From a virus, in IMG/VR virus record IMGVR_UViG_3300032046_000127, positions 1 through 32,421 of that record: a stretch of 32,421 nucleotides of DNA. One strand, written 5' to 3'. This document shows positions 29,361 through 32,421 of this stretch, one piece after another. The position numbers and the translations under genes were made by a program. The notes beneath the pieces are model-generated. The model was not told the DNA's origin. It saw nothing but the letters and a program-made list of their open reading frames with translations, and did not search any database. Position 1 is the first letter of the stretch; every line of letters starts with the position of its first letter.

Positions 29361-29486
29361 ATGCTGACTGATATTGCAACTCATACGAGAGGCGGTTTAA
29401 CCGTTTCAGATCTTTTGGATATGACGCTTGATGAAATATTTTTTATTGCTGATACTTTTAAAAAAAGGATGAAAGTTAATGACTAG
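29361..29486 (+). CDS. gpE'-like tail chaperone extension, in the -1 frame
   Basis: 41 residues from ATG 29361 (or TTG 29355), MLTDIATHTRGGLTVSDLLD then MTLDEIFFIADTFKKRMK. It matches the pattern of E' (a helix with DLLxMTLDE...). The frame is open from 29304, overlapping gpE, so it may be made by frameshift near the end of gpE. No classic slippery heptamer is seen, so internal initiation is possible. Overlaps the next start by 8 bp. Confidence 0.6.
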   Translation: MLTDIATHTRGGLTVSDLLDMTLDEIFFIADTFKKRMKVND

Positions 29487-29784
29487 ACGGTACTTAAATA
29501 TTGATTCAACCGGTGATTATCTTACATCTGAGACGGCAAGATTCAAGCAGCGTGTACGGCATGGTTTAGACCGGCCACTTGTCGCACAGCCGTACAATGT
29601 CGAAAGAGGCACGCGGATTGAAGAAAGTCTTGATAAGCCTGTTAATTTTGCACAAGCTCAGATTTTTTACTATGTCCGGCAATATATCGATAAATATTAT
29701 CCTGAAATCACAGCGGACAATTTTAACGTTGTCTCGACTGACCCGCTACAGATAGAATGGCAATTTGACGTTAAGAGGATTTAG
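29479..29784 (+). CDS. Baseplate wedge protein W (gp25-like)
   Basis: 101 residues of the gp25/W lysozyme-like baseplate family: DYLTSETARFKQRVRHGLDRPL, then ERGTRIEESLDKPVNFAQ and a closing LQIEWQFDVKRI. It starts the sheath from the baseplate. AAAAGGATG precedes its ATG. Confidence 0.65.
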   Translation: MTRRYLNIDSTGDYLTSETARFKQRVRHGLDRPLVAQPYNVERGTRIEESLDKPVNFAQAQIFYYVRQYIDKYYPEITADNFNVVSTDPLQIEWQFDVKRI

Positions 29785-29787
29785 CAA

Positions 29788-30972
29788 ATGGTTTACAAAT
29801 ATGTGAAATTTGTCAGCCCTGATTTTACGGCTGAAATTAATGCGCTTGTTGCATCCTACAAAACAGGTAGCATAACAGCTACTGATACGGCAGGAATCAC
29901 GTTACAGGCCGATGATGTTGAATATGATATTATGACCGCTTTCGCCGCTGCAATGACGCAGTATAAGCACCTTGTAAATGATAAAGGCAATAATAATTTT
30001 TTGCAGTTTATGAGCGGAGAACAACTTGATATTTATGGCGAGGCGCATTCTGTAGTCAGATTATCCGGTCAAGAGGCGCTTACTACCGTAAGATTTACGT
30101 TCACCGAACCGCTTTTAAGCACTAAGACAATACCCGCGAACACATCCGTCTATAACAGTGTTGGAACGGCAGCCGCATTTTATACCGATGAAACTGAGGT
30201 AATTACGGCAAGTCAGACATATTTTGATATTGATTGCCATGCCGCAGATGTTGGCACCGCTTATAATAATTATGGTGCGGGCGAGATTGACACATTATCA
30301 ACAGCAATACCTTATGTCCAGTCCGTTGCAAACACAATTATAACTGGAGGGGGTGGAGATATTGAAGATGATCTGAGATATAAAATCAGATTACAACTTG
30401 TTGATTCGGCTCCGGCCGCTGGAAGTGAAGATCAAATCAAGTACCTTGCTTTAGGCGTGTCAACTGAATTGATCGACTGTAAAACCATTGACGCAAATAA
30501 TGGAGCGGCTCCGGGCAATGTAGACGTTACCATACTCAAAAGAGATGTGACAAACTATCTGTTGCATTCAGCGGCTGATTATGCGGCAGTCATTACGCAG
30601 GTGTCAAATGAGCTTAACCAGACTTATAATCGTAGTCTTAATACTAGAATTAATGTATATTGTCCCGATGTTTTGACCTTCACTATGACCGTTGCGCTCG
30701 ATGTCTGGAAAAACAGAGATCTTACAAGCCTTGTTGCGGACGTTCAAGACGTGATCACTGAGTGGAGAAACGAACTTAGAAACACGCTTGGAGCGGTTTT
30801 TTATGCGTCAGTTATCACCAACAGGATTGAAAAAATCAGTGCAGTTGTCCAAGCAACAGTTGTTATCATGTGGGGCGGCGTTACTCCAACACTGCCAAAA
30901 CTGGAAAAATCTGCTATTGCGTTTTTAACGGCTATTCCAACCCCGACAATATCATCATATATCGAGGAATAA
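29788..30972 (+). CDS. Baseplate protein J
   Basis: 394 residues of the baseplate J family (P2 gpJ, T4 gp6-like): LQFMSGEQLDIYGEAHSVVR near 75, TVRFTFTEPLLSTKTIPANTSV, then FTIDCHAADVGTAYNNYGAGEIDTL-type region (YFDIDCHAADVGTAYNNYGA) and SAPAAGSEDQIKYLALGV. It forms wedges with W and I. Ends one base before the I gene. Confidence 0.85.
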   Translation: MVYKYVKFVSPDFTAEINALVASYKTGSITATDTAGITLQADDVEYDIMTAFAAAMTQYKHLVNDKGNNNFLQFMSGEQLDIYGEAHSVVRLSGQEALTTVRFTFTEPLLSTKTIPANTSVYNSVGTAAAFYTDETEVITASQTYFDIDCHAADVGTAYNNYGAGEIDTLSTAIPYVQSVANTIITGGGGDIEDDLRYKIRLQLVDSAPAAGSEDQIKYLALGVSTELIDCKTIDANNGAAPGNVDVTILKRDVTNYLLHSAADYAAVITQVSNELNQTYNRSLNTRINVYCPDVLTFTMTVALDVWKNRDLTSLVADVQDVITEWRNELRNTLGAVFYASVITNRIEKISAVVQATVVIMWGGVTPTLPKLEKSAIAFLTAIPTPTISSYIEE

Positions 30973-31509
30973 ATGACAACACTAAAAGCAGACAAGCTTT
31001 TTGCTTTTAATATGATTAACGATCGCAGGATTGCCGGTTTTGCCGAGGCAATAGGTGTTGCTTTTAACAACGTCGGTGGTGTTATTGATGATCTCAATAT
31101 TTATGATCTTGAGAATTGCCCAGAAGAGGTTCTTGACGTTTATGCCGAGATGAAAAAAATCAGAGGTTATGAATATTGCGCAAACGCTACGCAAAAACGA
31201 GCGCTGGCGAAACTTGGTGTTTTGCTGAAAAGACGGGGCGGCACTGTTTATGCAGTCAAGACGATATTAACGACATTAGGTTTTGCAAACGTTATTATTT
31301 GGGAAAATGTAGATCCCGCAGGAAGTGTTAAAGCAGATGGAACATTCAAGGCGAACGGCTGGGTTAAATCAAATGGCTCGCTTTTATACGATACATATTT
31401 TTTTGAAGTATCCGCTGACAATATGACGGGCAATGAAGAGAAAGCGCGCAACCTGATTTATCACTATAAAGATGCAAAAAGTTATTTATTCAGAGTTTTT
31501 AATAATTAA
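30973..31509 (+). CDS. Tail protein I
   Basis: 178 residues of the P2 gpI family: R-A-L helices then LKRRGGTVYAVKTILTTLGF and a strand-rich C-terminus. Builds the wedge with J and attaches the fibre. Starts within GAGGAATAA. Confidence 0.8.
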   Translation: MTTLKADKLFAFNMINDRRIAGFAEAIGVAFNNVGGVIDDLNIYDLENCPEEVLDVYAEMKKIRGYEYCANATQKRALAKLGVLLKRRGGTVYAVKTILTTLGFANVIIWENVDPAGSVKADGTFKANGWVKSNGSLLYDTYFFEVSADNMTGNEEKARNLIYHYKDAKSYLFRVFNN

Positions 31510-31520
31510 GAGGTTTTCGA

Positions 31521-32369
31521 ATGGCAATACCAACAACAGGCGTGACCGGGGCAACGGCTTATAGTCCCACAAGCGCTTGGAACGCATCAATTACGCTTAT
31601 TGGCGATTCCGAATCAATGATCGGAGAAAATGCAAGTGGCGAAACTGCTACACTTAACAGGTCGGAAAAACAGCTTGCTCAGAATTCAAAATATCTTTAT
31701 GATCTTACCACGCACGCAGCAGTTACAACAAGTATATATACATTGGGCTCGTCTACCGATTTTAATACTTATCTTGCTCAGTATTCAAGACAGATTCAGC
31801 GACACAGGTTGACGTTGACTTTGCAGGAAAATCTAACGATGAATGCTGCTTATGACGAATTTTTTGCTTTTAATTATTTGTGCAATTTCCAGGAAATAAT
31901 AATTGATTTGAACAACAAGGCCATAACTTGCGATGCGACATACGGAATATATCCAGCTCTTTTTTATTTTTACAATTGTATGTCGCCTAAAATTACGTTA
32001 AAAGATGGGACGATTATATGTACGGCAGATGATAAGATAAGCTCAGTCGCTAAGTTTGAAAACTGCATAGGTCAAATTTTGGTCTATAATGTAGACACTG
32101 ATTTGCACAAAGACATAGACCACTATAATTTTATTGGCAGTTCCGGCATTGTTGAAAATTGCAATATGACATTAGGAAAGAGCGGAGTATATGCGCAAGA
32201 ATTAAGCCAAGTTTATGTCAAAGGAGTTGTGTCTCTCGTAAAATGCGATGATTATGGTTTATTCGCTACCAGCGGATCGACAATAAAAAAATATGCTACA
32301 AATGCTGCTAACGTTCCACAGGGCAATATTTCAGATGAAAATGCAACATATGGCGGAGTAATAGTATAA
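31521..32369 (+). CDS. Tail fibre-like, beta-helix protein
   Basis: 282 residues after gpI, where fibre genes lie. The N-terminal 65 residues would attach to the baseplate; the rest (IIIDLNNKAITCDATYGIYPAL, then ITLKDGTIICTADDKISSVAKFENCIG, and SSGIVENCNMTLGKSGVYAQ) shows short repeating strands like a right-handed beta-helix. Short for a fibre, so probably one part of a several-gene fibre. Stop overlaps the next ATG by one base. Confidence 0.65.
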   Translation: MAIPTTGVTGATAYSPTSAWNASITLIGDSESMIGENASGETATLNRSEKQLAQNSKYLYDLTTHAAVTTSIYTLGSSTDFNTYLAQYSRQIQRHRLTLTLQENLTMNAAYDEFFAFNYLCNFQEIIIDLNNKAITCDATYGIYPALFYFYNCMSPKITLKDGTIICTADDKISSVAKFENCIGQILVYNVDTDLHKDIDHYNFIGSSGIVENCNMTLGKSGVYAQELSQVYVKGVVSLVKCDDYGLFATSGSTIKKYATNAANVPQGNISDENATYGGVIV

Positions 32370-32421
32370 TGCCGTACGGAATTGTAACACAGACAAAGGC
32401 CGGATATATTAAGGCCGAAAT
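32369..32421 (+). CDS. Start of a further gene, cut by the window edge
   Basis: ATG 32369 overlaps the TAA of the fibre-like gene and reads MPYGIVTQTKAGYIKAE to the edge. It is probably a fibre-chaperone or second fibre subunit. Too short to classify. Confidence 0.5.
   Translation, partial: MPYGIVTQTKAGYIKAE

Noticed and set aside
1-32421. tRNA, CRISPR array, integrase, transposase, reverse transcriptase or diversity-generating repeats
   Set aside because: No cloverleaf-like sequence, spacer array, recombinase catalytic motif, reverse transcriptase motif or template/variable repeat pair was seen.

Overview
This is an AT-rich stretch of a contractile-tailed (myovirus-type) double-stranded DNA phage or prophage. 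It holds a recombination module, a lysis cassette, a replication/accessory module, a DNA-modification pair, the packaging and head genes, and the first part of the tail. Standard code, strong Shine-Dalgarno sites and frequent ATGA/TTGA overlaps suggest a bacterial host. A two-component spanin-like pair points to a Gram-negative envelope. I cannot name the host. No integrase, transposase, tRNA, CRISPR array or attachment site is visible, so lysogeny is neither shown nor excluded.

Layout. 1-1022: a membrane/coiled-coil protein facing a helix-turn-helix regulator. 1019-4140 (minus): an operon of two tiny membrane proteins, a phage-type small protein, RecT-like annealase, RecE-like exonuclease, a zinc ribbon and the regulator. 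4267-6562 (plus): its own promoter, a secreted 612-residue repeat protein and a zinc-ribbon membrane protein. 6528-8544 (minus): M15-type endolysin, holin, overlapping spanins, a hypothetical protein and a Lar-type anti-restriction protein. 8545-8913: divergent control region with two promoters, an operator-like palindrome and iterated repeats. 8914-13049 (plus): winged-helix/replication-like proteins and small accessory genes. 13046-14699: ParB-like protein plus a TET-associated-type glycosyltransferase, suggesting hypermodified DNA. 14721-16543: terminase. 16544-18319: an accessory island with palindromes, a duplicated promoter-leader module and three small genes. 18320-24863: Mu-type portal, MuF, protease/scaffold, decoration-like protein, lambda gpE-type capsid, connector and tail completion. 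24858-26452 (minus): five small genes set against the late operon. 26568-32421 (plus): terminator-like protein, sheath, tube, tail chaperones, baseplate W, J and I, a fibre-like protein and the start of another gene.

How it fits together. RecE/RecT would recombine phage ends; the replication-like proteins would start DNA synthesis; the ParB-like/glycosyltransferase pair and the Lar-like protein look like two layers of defence against host restriction. The head genes mix a Mu-like portal/MuF/protease block with a lambda gpE-like capsid. Portal and MuF appear to be joined by a -1 frameshift at a run of ten T. The tape measure gene, expected after the tail chaperones, is absent from its usual place.

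Most notable: the T10 portal-MuF frameshift; the glycosyltransferase/ParB pair; the secreted protein with twelve ten-residue repeats; a GTGCA-N6-TGCAC palindrome found at recT and again at the replication promoter; a 35-bp promoter-leader module copied in front of two unrelated genes; and several micro-ORFs coupled to the start codons of real genes. All family names come from reading motifs by eye; no database search was possible.
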